A stretch of 64,000 bases of DNA, from positions 7,378,001 through 7,442,000 of the forward strand of contig NC_134991.1 of NCBI RefSeq assembly GCF_050947335.1. The letters are read 5' to 3'. This DNA comes from Megachile rotundata (Eukaryota; Arthropoda; Insecta; Hymenoptera; Megachilidae). Within the stretch, counting starts at the first letter, position 1. Every line of letters starts with the position of its first letter. Both the position numbers and the translations under genes were made by a program. Of this stretch, positions 49,601-58,600 are shown one piece after another. The notes below the pieces were generated by a model. The model did no database searches and was not told where the DNA came from. It was given only the letters and a program-made list of their open reading frames with translations.

Positions 49601-52524
49601 ACCGCTTCACGTACCAGGATCACCCGTCACCATGCCGGCATCTCCTTACCACCTTCCACACTCGCCGCTGACGAACACGCCGAGTCCGTTCGGCGACGAT
49701 TCCTCGAGTTACTGCTCGGACGGATCGCAAGGAGGTGGTCCAACGCCTACGCCGACGCGTACGAAGATGAATCGCGCGAGAAGGTTCTTGCATCGAGGTC
49801 GGGAGGATCAGGGTGCACTGAGCGACTCCGAATGTCAGCCTACCAGTTGGAGGCACAGGTACTTCCGAGACGCGAACTCCAACCATGCCAAGGTGCTGGA
49901 GTACGTGGCCGCCCATCCCCAGAGCCCCAAGGAGTCTCCGAGCAAAACCGCCTCCATAAACAGCCGGGGTGGAAGCCTGAACCTGGGCAAGGAGTCCCAG
50001 AGGTACCGGGACAAGTTGTCGCAGAGTCAGGAGAGGCACAAGGAGGACAAGGTGACCGCGTTGAAGAGGGAGGACAAGATGCACAAGAGTTTCAGGCATC
50101 GCGACGACTCGTACAGGGAAGGCAAACCCTTGTCCAAAGAGGTGACGGTCTACAGGGAGAAGTCCAGGTCCAGAAGTTCCGAACTGGCTGGAAGTCAGGA
50201 GAGCAGTTCTACGGTAGCTAGCCGTGATTCTGACCAGGAGGAGGATTCGCCCAGACACAAGGGTACCGTTGTCAGGTGGCACAGCTTCCAAAGAGGATCT
50301 CTGTACCCTGAACCGTTGGATCCTCTGTGTCCACGAGCTATGGCCTCGATGTCCTGCGGGCAACTGTTGGTGCTGAGGAAACTGGCGTTACTGAAGTTGA
50401 CCGCTTGTATGGAACGTTACTGTCCCACTCACCGCACGGGATGGAACTGGGAGCTGCCGAAATTCATCAGGAAAATTAAGACTCCCGATTACAAGGACAA
50501 AACGGTGTTCGGTGTGCCGTTGCTGTTGTCCCTGCAGCGGACGGGACAGGCCTTACCAAAGTGTATTCAGATCGCTCTGAGGTGGCTGAGGGCTAATGCC
50601 CTGGACCAGGTTGGCATCTTCAGAAAGAGCGGGGTCAGATCGAGAATACAGAAGCTGAAAATGATGACGGAGACGTTGGGGGATAATATCAACTTCGATG
50701 GGCAACAAGCCTTCGATGTGGCTGATCTGGTGAAGCAGTACTTCAGGGAACTGCCGGAAGCTCTCTTGACGAATAAATTGTCCGAGACGTTCATAGCCAT
50801 TTTCCAACGTAAGTATGGAAATATGAGTTTATGCTACTTCCATGTGGAAAGATTTACGGGTGAATCACTCTGAAAACTGGATTGGAGATAATTGTAGGTA
50901 TTCATAACCGTTACAGATGTACCTGTAGAGCTACGACCGGACGCGGTGCAATGCGTGTTGCTGCTGCTGCCGGACGAGCATCGCGAGGCGTTGGAAACTC
51001 TGCTCGATTTCTTGAACCACGTAGCGAGCAACGCTCCCTACAACCAAATGACAGCCTCGAACCTGGCCGTGTGCCTGGCACCGAGCCTGTTCCACTTCAA
51101 CCACAGCAACACGAACGTGACCAACAGGTCGAGCAGCGTATCGCCACGTAGGAGAAAGACCGTGGGCATTCCCGATCAGAGGGAACTGTCGGAAAACAAA
51201 GCCGCTCACGACTGTCTTCTGTATCTGGTCAAGATGCATCGTGAATTATTCATGGTGAGTGGCTCGATGCCGAACGTCCAGGTCGTTCGAGAGGGAGCGT
51301 CATCCGTCGTCGTCGTCGTCGGCGAGCGGCGATTGTGATCGTGCTCCTATCCAAAATATACATGCATGTATTCGAACACGTTCTCACGAATCGGAAGGGA
51401 AACACGAGTAATCGTATTCGTTTTCCTTGCATCAGGTCTCCTCGGATATGTTGACGCAGTGTCATTTCAATTACATGGAGGAAAGCGTACCGGTCGCGCT
51501 GGAAGAGCTTGGTTCGGAGCTGAAGCAGGACTGGAGGGGATATCTTTACGCCTGTACCACTGCCTTGCTGAAGGAGGCCCGTGAAAAGTTAGTATCACCA
51601 TGGAGATTAACAATTTAACAGAGTATAATTCAAGAGTAGAGTATAATTTAAGCAAGATGCACTATCTAAATTGTCCTCGTTCATTTTTACAGAAGTCGAG
51701 GATGGGTCAGCGTGAACAATCCAGCCGATAGTTCGGTGGAAATGGCGTACAAAAAAGTCGGAGACGGACATCCGCTCCGATTATGGCGAGTGTCGACGGA
51801 AGTCGAAGCTCCACCAAACGAGCTCCTCCATCGTGTGCTGAGAGAGAGACACATCTGGGACCCACAGCTTCTGAAATACAGATTGGTTGTTAAGTTAGAC
51901 ACCAACGTGGAGATCTTTCAGTACGCCACTGGGAATATGAGCCCCCTTCCCGCCAGGGATTATTGTGTGCTAAGGTGAGCTTCGAATTTATCACTACGAA
52001 ACTGCAAGATTGAATTGCATCGAGCAAATCAACGTAACAAATGACCGAACAAATTTACAAGCAGTAAATTGTGTAATCTCGCGTTGAACAGATCCTGGCG
52101 TAACGATCTCTCTAAAGGAGCTTGCGTCATCGTTGAAACGTCCGTGGAACATCCGGATGCTCCTGTCATGCTTGGCGGAACACGTGGCATTGTTTTGGCG
52201 TCGCGATATCTTATCGAACCATGCGGCAGTGGTAAATCAAGGATCATGCATCTTTCCCGAGTGGATACAAAGTAAGTGCATCGTATGTTTGACATTTTAA
52301 CGATCACTGGTTTTCTGTAATCTTGGATTCTTGCATCCTTGAGAAATTTATGAGAATGTTGGAGTTAAGTGTTTGTTATAATTGACGATTACTTTTCTTT
52401 TTGTTAAAGGGGACGCACTCCAGAATGGTACAATAAAAGTTACGGCCACCTAGCCGCCCTGCATCTGAGCAAAATTCGCAGCTCCTTCAAACACACAACA
52501 GATGGTCCCGAGAGTAAAGTCTGA
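16523..52524 (+). CDS. cv-c: crossveinless-c / DLC-family RhoGAP-START protein (C-terminal 976 residues; N-terminus missing)
   Basis: This is a Rho GTPase-activating protein of the DLC1/STARD8/STARD13 family. Seven exons join in frame: 16523-16683, 49107-50808, 50917-51254, 51436-51587, 51693-51974, 52092-52271 and 52410-52524. All introns are GT-AG and the joined frame is open for 976 residues to a TGA. Domains in order are: the second half of a SAM domain (residues 1-45), an acidic SDEDN segment, a Ser/Pro-rich disordered linker, RhoGAP (about 522-735) with the arginine finger in GIFRKSG (codon 50622-50624), and START (about 760-970) with IEPCGSGKSR near its end. Members stimulate GTP hydrolysis on Rho at junctions and adhesions; the Drosophila protein acts in epithelial morphogenesis. 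The exon carrying the first half of SAM was not found upstream. The family call rests on SAM, RhoGAP and START in DLC order; the cv-c name follows from it being an insect DLC. Confidence 0.95.
16877..17362. mobile_element. piggyBac-like MITE
   Basis: TTAA at 16877-16880 is followed by CCCTTCGTTGCAT. The right end is the inverse of TCCTTCGTTGCAT next to TTAA at 17359-17362. The 17-bp ends including TTAA differ at one position. TTAA target sites and a terminal CCCTT are piggyBac traits. The 478-bp interior has no transposase and contains repeats of ACATATGT-type palindromes (16983-17115). It lies 193 bp downstream of the cv-c SAM exon. Confidence 0.65.
17363..18659. other. Intronic unique sequence
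   Basis: There is a local near-duplicate of about 25 bp (aaatcga.aaaccgttaaaaggaaagtta) near 17763 and 17868. A GC-richer block lies at 18130-18500. No exon supported. Confidence 0.4.
18660..19395 (+). repeat. Degenerate CCCAATTCCCC array with an exchanged 93-bp block
   Basis: A C-rich array of 8-9 bp units (ccaaattccc, caattcccc). Positions 18879-18971 are identical to 61350-61442, a segment with distinctive variants such as ccccaaagcccc and ccctaaattctc. Confidence 0.9.
19396..21329. other. Intronic unique sequence
   Basis: GC-richer blocks lie at 19600-20150 and 20640-21130. A 123-codon plus-strand frame with an ATG (19775-20146) has no domain similarity. No other element seen. Confidence 0.4.
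21330..21620 (-). repeat. Degenerate GGATTTGGAG-type array
   Basis: G-rich plus strand with gatttggagatt and gggaatttaaaag units; strongly decayed. Confidence 0.6.
21621..27639. other. Intronic unique sequence with GC islands
   Basis: GC-richer blocks at 21800-22260, 23270-23700, 24220-24920 and especially 26300-26770 (all frames open for 90-147 codons) alternate with AT-rich sequence. The overlapping open frames on both strands reflect high GC rather than coding. The 43-bp repeat is listed separately. Confidence 0.4.
23962..24085 (+). repeat. 43-bp tandem repeat, 3 copies
   Basis: The unit AGATGTTTGTTTTTAAAATT plus ttaaaaagaagttatatgtatat recurs at 23969, 24012 and 24055 with almost no divergence. 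Confidence 0.85.
27640..28230 (-). repeat. Degenerate TTTTGGGATTTTGG array
   Basis: G/T-rich plus strand with ttttgggattttg units at 27650-27960, decaying into cttgataattttcttgacatt-like units of about 50 bp at 28000-28200. Confidence 0.7.
28231..31079. other. Intronic unique sequence with a CpG-rich island
   Basis: 28280-28890 is GC/CpG-rich and has a 196-codon plus frame that begins with GTG and lacks a domain or splice context. 30230-30800 is another GC-richer block. Candidate enhancers or an alternative first exon. Confidence 0.35.
29840..30110 (-). repeat. Weak GATATGGAGATTTAG-type array
   Basis: Short purine-rich units (gatatagagatt, agagatctgtg, aggaatctg) repeat irregularly; an old relative of the other G-rich arrays. 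Confidence 0.45.
31080..31255 (-). repeat. G-rich half of a satellite inversion
   Basis: Units of gatttggagattt type read G-rich on the plus strand up to about 31255, where the array switches to the complementary strand. Confidence 0.75.
31258..31735 (+). repeat. C-rich half of a satellite inversion
   Basis: Units of ccaaatctccaaatc and cctgaatctccacatc type on the plus strand. The switch point near 31255 (gggaacttctgaaccccc) is abrupt. Confidence 0.8.
32440..32720 (-). repeat. Weak G-rich array
   Basis: gggaatttgggaaaattt and gattttgg-like units; short and decayed. Confidence 0.45.
34240..34770 (-). repeat. Degenerate GAAAATTTGGGG array
   Basis: Units such as aaatttggggatgtagaa and aatttaggagt repeat with about 20-bp spacing on a G-rich plus strand. 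Confidence 0.7.
37825..38365. mobile_element. hAT-like non-autonomous element with satellite interior
   Basis: The left end CATTGGCGTAACT starts at 37825. The right end is its inverse (AGCTACGCCAATG) finishing at 38365, one mismatch in 13. The flanks are GTATGGAA (37817-37824) and GTATGGAT (38366-38373), an 8-bp target duplication with one difference, as expected for the hAT superfamily. Subterminal CCATGTTAG and CCATGTTTAG are also inverted. The interior is the degenerate C-rich CCAAATT-type array. No transposase frame is present. Confidence 0.7.
37900..38310 (+). repeat. Degenerate CCAAATTCCTA array inside the hAT-like unit
   Basis: C/T/A-rich units (ctaaattcct, ccaaattctc). It occupies most of the interior of 37825-38365. 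Confidence 0.75.
38374..41269. other. Intronic unique sequence
   Basis: A GC-richer block (38380-38890) lies directly beside the hAT-like unit; the rest is AT-rich. Apart from the 10-bp repeat nothing recognisable is present. Confidence 0.4.
39157..39196 (+). repeat. 10-bp repeat TTTTACTTCA, 4 copies
   Basis: Four near-perfect copies in a row. Confidence 0.8.
41270..41830 (+). repeat. 79-bp minisatellite
   Basis: The motif TATATTTGAAG recurs at 41391, 41470, 41549 and 41628 with an exact 79-bp period, then at 41721 after a 14-bp expansion. Each unit also carries TTGTATCCCTGCATTCGAAG and ttagctatttgatg. About six to seven units; the flanking units are more diverged. Confidence 0.92.
41840..42030 (+). 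repeat. Weak C-rich array
   Basis: caaatttgcaaatcactgaa and ccaactttcccaaatttcc units, decayed. Confidence 0.4.
42031..42904. other. GC-rich intronic island
   Basis: 42240-42830 is GC-rich with overlapping open frames on both strands (up to 152 codons) and no domain. Likely regulatory DNA. Confidence 0.4.
42905..43290. repeat. G-rich array ending in a short C-rich inverted stretch
   Basis: gggaatttgaaaattt-type units run to about 43195. Then the strand switches to an 8- to 10-bp repeat of aaaatccaaaagtccaaa at 43215-43288. Confidence 0.7.
43291..44214. other. Intronic unique sequence
   Basis: GC-richer at 43330-43680, then AT-rich with T runs. No gene seen. Confidence 0.4.
44215..44870 (+). 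repeat. About 91-bp minisatellite
   Basis: GTAGTGATGGGTTGGATAC plus agttatagtgaa recurs at about 44447, 44537, 44628, 44722 and 44812 (periods 90-94). More diverged units extend to the left. Confidence 0.85.
44871..45759. other. Intronic unique sequence with a GC island
   Basis: 45210-45500 is GC-rich with several cacgt words. A diverged match to the hAT-like end (aatattggggaactag) lies at 45551-45566. No gene seen. Confidence 0.35.
45760..45990 (+). repeat. C-rich array with a 16-bp core identical to the 4484-4748 unit
   Basis: About five perfect copies of CTCCCAAATCCCAAAT at 45893-45975, preceded by decayed ccaaatttccc units. Confidence 0.92.
45991..49106. other. Intronic sequence just before the large cv-c exon
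   Basis: GC-richer islands at 46150-46400, 47230-47760 and 48500-48900. Open frames overlap on both strands without domains. An alternative promoter here would give a GAP-START isoform without SAM, but the sequence alone does not show one. Confidence 0.35.
46735..46850 (+). repeat. TACAT-rich stretch
   Basis: Irregular repetition of gtacat, ctacat and ctgcatat words over about 110 bp. Confidence 0.5.
49107..50808 (+). CDS. cv-c: cv-c large exon: acidic segment, Ser/Pro linker, start of RhoGAP
   Basis: The acceptor is gcattgcag before 49107 (phase 0) and the donor is gtaagt at 50809 (phase 1). The exon begins GGGDDSDEDNQCALSENWTF and continues KKTRRWSR, the conserved acidic/Trp segment after SAM in DLC proteins. 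A long polar linker follows, with a run of SP sites (49590-49700), a basic RMNRARRFLHRGRE patch and RDKLSQSQERHKEDK-type charged stretches. RhoGAP starts near FGVPLLLSLQRTG (about 50508) with the catalytic Arg at 50622-50624. Reading past the donor runs into a stop at 50871, so unspliced transcripts would truncate the GAP domain. Confidence 0.95.
50917..51254 (+). CDS. cv-c: cv-c exon: second half of RhoGAP
   Basis: The acceptor is gttacag before 50917. The first two bases complete a His codon, and the donor is gtgagt at 51255 (phase 0). It encodes HVPVELRPDAVQCVLLLLPD, then NQMTASNLAVCLAPSLFHFN, the characteristic C-terminal RhoGAP helices with the conserved Asn-Leu-Ala core. A Ser-rich loop (TNRSSSVSPRRRKTVG) with a basophilic phosphorylation look precedes the final helix LLYLVKMHRELFM. 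Confidence 0.95.
51436..51587 (+). CDS. cv-c: cv-c exon: RhoGAP-START connector and START N-terminus
   Basis: The acceptor is gcatcag before 51436 and the donor is gttagt at 51588 (phase 2). It encodes VSSDMLTQCHFNYMEESVPV and LEELGSELKQDWRGYLYA, the helix that opens the START region in DLC proteins, ending REK with the lysine codon split across the intron. Confidence 0.93.
51693..51974 (+). CDS. cv-c: cv-c exon: START domain, middle part
   Basis: The acceptor is ttttacag before 51693 and the donor is gtgagc at 51975. It reads SRGWVSVNNPADSS, then AYKKVGDGHPLRLWRVSTEV and RVLRERHIWDPQLLKYRLV, closely matching the lipid-pocket strands and helix of DLC START domains. The last codon (Arg) is split 2+1 across the intron. 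Confidence 0.95.
52092..52271 (+). CDS. cv-c: cv-c exon: START domain, C-terminal part
   Basis: The acceptor is gttgaacag before 52092 and the donor is gtaagt at 52272. It encodes SWRNDLSKGACVIVETSVEH, PVMLGGTRGIVLASRYLIEP and CGSGKSRIMHLSRVDTK, the diagnostic START segment of STARD8/12/13 proteins. Confidence 0.95.
52410..52524 (+). CDS. cv-c: cv-c terminal coding exon
   Basis: The acceptor is gttaaag before 52410; a lysine codon is completed across the junction. It reads GRTPEWYNKSYGHLAALHLS, KIRSSFKHTTDGPESKV and stops at TGA 52522-52524. The PEWY...GHL motif and the final amphipathic helix match the end of DLC START domains. The last residues ESKV fit the class I PDZ-ligand pattern. Confidence 0.95.
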
Positions 52525-54400
52525 GACGAGGCAACCGTGCAACGATCACCGTTGCACGGTCCTGGCATGAAGCAACAAAATCAAGATGATCAGAATGTCC
52601 TGAAGGATGCGCTACAAGTTCAGTCTATCGACGAAGAGTAGAGATTCGATATTGCGTCCATTTCGTCGACACCATGACCAGAATATGAAGGAACGATAGA
52701 AATTGTTCGTCGAAGATGAACCCCATCGCGTGTTTCTTCAGCCGATCCGGATAAAATGTGCTAGAGAAACGATACCATGCTTCGAGCTTTAATCGATGTG
52801 AAGCAATTTTCGTTGAAGCCTGAGATGTTTTAGCATAGTCGAGTTCGTTAGATAGCAGAAAGAATGAAAGGATTTATTGTTACCGTAATTCTAGACGAAA
52901 AATTCTCTGTGTAACGCTTTATATTGTCCAAGGATCTTGCCGTCCAGTGATTTTAAAAGTCGTTCAATAGGCAGGAGACCGAATCGAAACGCACGACCAT
53001 GGCGTATCGTACGTGTATTTTTCCCTCGCGTAGCTAAGGTAACGCGTTATTTTTCCGAACATATTCGTTGTTGTTGTTCGAACTTCTGACAGCAATGTTT
53101 GTTTTCAATGATAACATAGACAGGAAACACACGATATTTCGCGATGCCCTCGTACAACATCGCGAAAATGCCTTTCGATGGTAGATAGTGATTTTAACAA
53201 GCCGTATCCCGATTAACACGTTGTTCAGAACAAACGTAAATATTTTTCGATCGTAGTCGCTGAAAAAAAAGTACGTACATCGCAGTCTGTGTATTTATCG
53301 CACGATGTTTTACAATCTCACCGAACGATGAGCGAGTTACGTGGAAGAAGCCGCGCACAATATTAACACTTCACGCCGTTTAGCACTTAAGGGGCCCCGA
53401 TTTTGTATGTTTCTTTCGGACCAAATGCCAATTTTTCTATTGTACCATATCACGCCGCCGAGACGGCCGTTTTAGAGCGAGATTATTTTTTAAATGTCGC
53501 GAAACAGACTGTGTAAAATATCAACGTAAACGCGCGTCGCACGTACATCTATTTGTAAACGTTCACGGATGTAACGTGTTGTTAAATTGCATTTTAATCG
53601 CGCTCCTAACCCTAACCTCACGATTAACCCCGATTAATCGAGCAATGCGAAAGGATTTTGAATAAACGTGTAAGTTTTCTCCGCCCGGTTCGCGAGCTGG
53701 GTAACGATGTTAGCTCGTTAGTTAAAAAAAAGCATATCGTCATTGTCGCTCGTATCGATGTTGAAACGTTGAAATTGTCATAGAGTCTATTGTTAATTGT
53801 CTCTCTGAAATTGTACATGTCAAATGGAGCCGGTGGTTCGTGGAACTCTTTTTTTTATTATTATCGTTTCGAGAACGTTCGTCGTTCGTGCATGCATCGC
53901 GATTACGCATAGGGACCACCTTCGTTCGGAACCCACCCTCCTCCAAAAGAAAAACGAAAAAAAATACAGGAAATGGACCTGAAGAAATAATACACCTCAT
54001 CGAATCGAATTATAAGTGTATTTTAACATAATACTAGTCACTTACAATTTAGATGACGTTACGGATATCATTATTATAAGTGTATAGATTTTTATTCTAC
54101 GAACGTTACGTCGAGAATATTTAATTATTATTATTATTATTATATTATTATTATTATTGACATAAAGTAATTATATGGAGAAGAAGAAATATATGATGAT
54201 ATTTTTGTGTCCAAAAAACGCCAGTAGGAGCACGCGAGTGAAAGTGAGAGAGGGAGAGCGTCTGAATGTATCTTCGTTATTTGTAACAGACATATGATCG
54301 TCTTTATTCTTGTAATCCGTGTTTCAATAGAATGTAAATATGTATATTGTACAACAATGAAACACGATTATATACTCATTAAACGAGATCGTTTTATTTT
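52525..54400 (+). other. cv-c: cv-c 3' untranslated region (approximate)
   Basis: This stretch after the stop has no competing coding frame. Candidate poly(A) signals are AATAAA at 53661-53666 and ATTAAA at 54378-54383, implying alternative 3' UTRs of about 1.1 and 1.9 kb. An (ATT)n tract occupies 54121-54160. A Pumilio-type element TGTAAATA lies at 54333-54340, shortly before the distal signal. The exact ends cannot be fixed without transcript data. Confidence 0.55.
54378..54383 (+). terminator. Probable distal polyadenylation signal of cv-c (ATTAAA)
   Basis: ATTAAA is followed within 20-30 bases by T-rich sequence (gttttattttctc), the usual insect arrangement. It is the last signal before the next gene begins. 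The alternative upstream signal is AATAAA at 53661-53666. Confidence 0.45.
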
Positions 54401-55506
54401 CTCTACCATGCATTCAAGCCGTTTACTTACACCTTTAATTTCGATATTATCATAATGCCTTCAATATTACACGTATACCTTCAGCTTCACACAGATTTAC
54501 CACGTTTCGAGCTGTTTAATCGATACCTGTTGTTGCTAGGATAATACACTAGAACCTTTTGTTCATTTTCATCGAGGTCTGTCGATTTACAAATCACGTC
54601 GCTATTTTCACATCAAAGAAAATTGTCGAAGGTGTTTTATCTAACACGTGGTAGATCTTTTTTTGCAACACCGAAGGAAACAATTCTTAATCCAGAAGAA
54701 TTAACATTTTATAAGTAAGTTCGGAGCCGACTAACTTGTTTACGTGCTTTAGTCTATTAGGTTACTGTTAGCGAAGAAATATAACCTTATGAGATATTTG
54801 GTGCAATGTAGGTTTCTTTTAATTAAGGGATGATGTAAGATGGAGTGTTTAGATTAGGTCTTTTGTAAGGTCTCCTTGGACCTTAGGTTCTTAGGTCATT
54901 CTTCCAAAAATCTTAGGTTATCTTTAGAGCTTAGATTCTTCTTAGATCTCGGCTTCTGCTTATATTCTAGATACTCTTTATAGATTCTGTAGATTCTGTA
55001 AATATTTTGAATTCAGGTGCATTTTAAGTTCGAAACTTTTATTAGTCTCTAAATTGATCTTGAGTCACAAAGTGTTTCAGATCCAATCCTAAGTTCTCTC
55101 TATGTCTTACTCCTCTAATTTCTTCTTAGATTCCTGTAAAACTCTTCTTAGATTCTCTCTGAATTCTCCCCAAAACCGAAACCAAATTACAAAAAAATTC
55201 ATCCACCTTAATTTAAAAAAAGTCTACATTGCATTTAAACGTGACAAAGCAAAAATAATCTAACTAGTCAAATTTAGCATTATTATAAAGAAACAGGAAT
55301 AATAAAGTTTCGCATCTCCGTCAGACGTTTCTGGAAATATGCATTTATACGTCTGTTCATTGAAACGTGAATTGCAATTACGGTCAGAAATTTATTCCCA
55401 CATGTACCGACGGTTTTCTCCGCTCAGTTTCGCAAAAGCAAAGTAACACGGGCTAATAAAAGCTCGGTCGATTTACCCGACTGTTTTGTTTGAAGCTTCC
55501 AAGAAA
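54401..55506 (+). promoter_or_regulatory. Intergenic interval and presumed CFAP298 promoter region
   Basis: About 1.1 kb separate the cv-c distal poly(A) signal from the CFAP298 ATG. It is AT-rich with TTCTTAGATTC-like short repeats at 54930-55160. There is no obvious TATA box near the ATG. A weak RFX X-box-like dyad, GTTGCTAGGATAAT, lies at 54532-54545 (9 of 12 consensus half-site positions by eye). It is farther upstream than ciliary X-boxes usually are, so it is only a candidate. Confidence 0.35.
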
Positions 55507-55645
55507 ATGGTCCGTCTACACGTGAAGAAAGGCGAGGAGAGCCAGTTTCTGTACGACACACACGTGGAGGCTCGAGTTGAAGACGTTGTATACGACATTA
55601 CTACTATTTACAATGGCCGGCTAAAGGTTTCAAGAATATGTTACG
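55507..55645 (+). CDS. CFAP298: CFAP298 exon 1
   Basis: It starts at ATG 55507 and ends before donor gtaatg at 55646 (phase 1). It encodes the N-terminal beta-strand block ending YNGRLKVSRICY. An in-frame GT (gtttca) at 55627 could serve as an earlier donor. The 55645 end is preferred because it joins exon 2 in phase and restores RICYEIEELAKHG, matching the vertebrate RLCSEMEELAEHG spacing. Confidence 0.9.
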
Positions 55646-58600
55646 GTAATGATCGTTCACCTCGAAGTGTTCCTACAAAATGTCGTCTAATGGCGTGCTA
55701 CAGAAATGGCCGCTTACCTGAGAAGTTACACTTTATTTAGGCTTAACTTGAGGACAGCGTGCTCGTAATTTAAGCGACACGAATTGTCCCGAGGTAACAA
55801 CGTGCAACGCATTATTATCGTTTCTCTGTTTCTTTTCACTTTGACAAGTACAACGTGAGAACCGAATGTGAACGATTTTATCGAAACGTCATGGAGATCC
55901 TCCGAATGCCAATGATTTCATCGCCCGTATCGAGTTACCCTATCATTTATTCTGCCTTACTAATTCAGTGGAATAAAACCTTTATTTTTGTTTATTCACA
56001 TTTTTAATCTCGTTTGAATTTTCTCGTTTCGTTTTCACTCTTCACCTTGAATGAAGATAAAATTATTCATGCTCGCATAATCAGATAGCAGTTTGCATGT
56101 CGTGTAGATCATAAGTTTATTCCGTTTTGTCATTGAGATAAATGTTATTACGTTTAATGATCGAAATAAATCACCAATAACTAAACAATCAATTCTCCCT
56201 GCGTTAGCCGAAAAAAGTATGAACGATTTACGAGCCATTAACGCGTCTAACCAACGAGGGAAAGCTCTATCTGCGCGAGAGGATAATTACACGCGTTTCC
56301 AAAGCCATGAATTATCGCAGCCTTTAAAACGTACGCCGCTCGTTCACGCGAGACCCCGCTCCGTTCTCCCGATTTTTCCCTCATTTTCAAAGTCCGCGAT
56401 CCTGCGTTCCCGTATAGTTAGAATACGAACGCGAGAAATCCATTAACGATTATCGGGAGAGGGTTTCACCCGCGGCTTGTAATAACACCGCGTAATAAGA
56501 AGTCGAGGGCCGTGTTTATGAACCCATCCATCGTGGTCGCCATGCGATATTAGTCGCACGTCGTATAATAATTACGCCAAGTTGCTTAAACGTGTAACAG
56601 TGTGCTGGTCTCTTTAAAAAAAATAGAAATCGAGGAGTTGGCGAAGCACGGCACCATGCTGCCTCATAACATGATGGGCCTCACAGAAGAACAAGTAGAG
56701 GAGCTCAAGCTCAAGGACGAGTGGGGCGAGAAGTGCGTACCGATGGGAGGATGGACTTTTAACAAGGACGTTATCGGTACGTGGAACCATATTAAGGGAC
56801 TAGACCTCGGACGATGGAGGGGTTGGGGTTAACGATGCAGCTGTTTTATGCTGGACTATGGGACCATTGGCGCAACTGGAGACCAAAGTTGTGAGTTTAG
56901 GAATTTGAGGTTTTAGGAAATTGGGTAGAGTGGAATTGTGGGAATTTGAAGGTTAGAGATTTAGGGAGTTGAGGGTTTGGATATTTGAGAGATTTGGAAT
57001 TTGGGAGATTTGGAATTTGGGGGATTTGGAATTTGGGAAATTTGGAATTTGGGAGATTTGGAATTTGGGAGATTTGGAACTTGGGAGATTTGGAATTTGA
57101 GAGATTTGGAATTTGGGAGATTTGGAATTTGGGAGATTTGGAATTTGGGAGATTTGGAATTTGGGAGATTTGGAATTTGGGAGATTTGGAATTTGGGAGA
57201 TTTGGAATTTGAGAGATTTGGAGTTTGGGAGATTTGGAACTTGGGAGATTTGGAGCTTGGGAGATTTGAAACTTGGGAGATTTGGAGCTTGGGAGATTTG
57301 GAATTTGAGAGATTTGGAATTTGGGAGATTTGGAATTTGAGAGATTTGAAACTTGGGAGATTTGTAATTTGAGAGATTTGGAACTTGCGAGATTTGGAAA
57401 TTGGAAGATTTGGAATTTGAAAAATTTGGAATTTGGGAGATTTGGGATTTGAGAAATTGTGTATTTGGAAGATTTAGAAATTGAAATCTGGAAATCTGCC
57501 AATTCCTAAAAACCTAACAAGTCTAACATAACTTAAGAATCTAGCCTCCATAGCTACCAATTCCCTAATTACCCTAATTTCCGTAAAATCTCCAAAAATC
57601 CCAGTTACGCCAATGTCGACTCCTACCCATGAATGTAAATAGCAGTTATCGGGAATGGATCGTACAATGCCATCGAGGAATTGGCTCAGAAATTTTTGTT
57701 GCTTGTAATCGTTGCATTAATTGCTTTTACGGAATGTACCCGACGGGTTTCCACGTTTCAGGCCGAAGGAACGGCAAACAGCCTAACGCGAAGATGCAGG
57801 AGGTCTTGGGTAAAACGATCGAAGAGGCACGAGCTATGGTCTCGAAGGTAATTTCCCTGCTGAGTTTCGTTTCTCGTTTTTATCGACACCGAGATTGATT
57901 TTCTTGTCCCGTTCGCCCGGTACTATTTTGGTTTCTACTGTTTCGTTTTGCAGAAGCTGGTACAGCAAGAGAAACTTGTGACTCAGAAAACTGTGCAGGA
58001 GGCTTTGGATATCTTGAGGGGTGCTGTGACTATAGTTTATCCGATGGGACTTCCGCCGCATGATGTTATTAGGCTGGAGTTTGAGAATACTGAGGATTTG
58101 AGCGGCACTCAGGCTTCTCTTGAGGTATTTATTGGTATTTAATTAATTTTAATACGTGGGAAAGGATTCTGTATTGTTGTAATAATTGTTATAATATAAT
58201 TATTCACTTTGTTATATTCATATAATATTTATTATTGCTAGTTTCTCTTCATGAACTAACCGCTGAAGTACACCATGATTTATGAAACGTAACTTTGAAT
58301 AAAAATTAAATTAAAATTGAACACTGGAAGTATTGACATTTAAGAAGTCAGTGGTTGTTGTTCTACGGGGTGGAAGATTTAAATTTATGAAGAATGATAT
58401 TGGAAAATACTATTTTTTATTAGTAGGGAGATACTAAAATATTGAAGTTTACAGAATGAGTGTTGTTAATATAAACTTTTTTTTAATCTTCGTATTAGAA
58501 AAAACATTAAAGGACTGAAACATTTTGTGGTAGCTACTTCAGCGCCACATTCACATTGCGGTCTTCAGGTCAAGTATGAGTTACCCCCTGAGTTAGTATA

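Noticed and set aside
49136..50363. Antisense frames (148 and 247 codons) opposite the large cv-c exon
   Set aside because: Shadows of a GC-rich coding exon; the sense frame has clear RhoGAP homology.
56897..57502. 201-codon minus-strand frame rich in PNLPNSKSPKFQIS
   Set aside because: It lies within the 16-bp array in CFAP298 intron 2 and is an artefact of the repeat.
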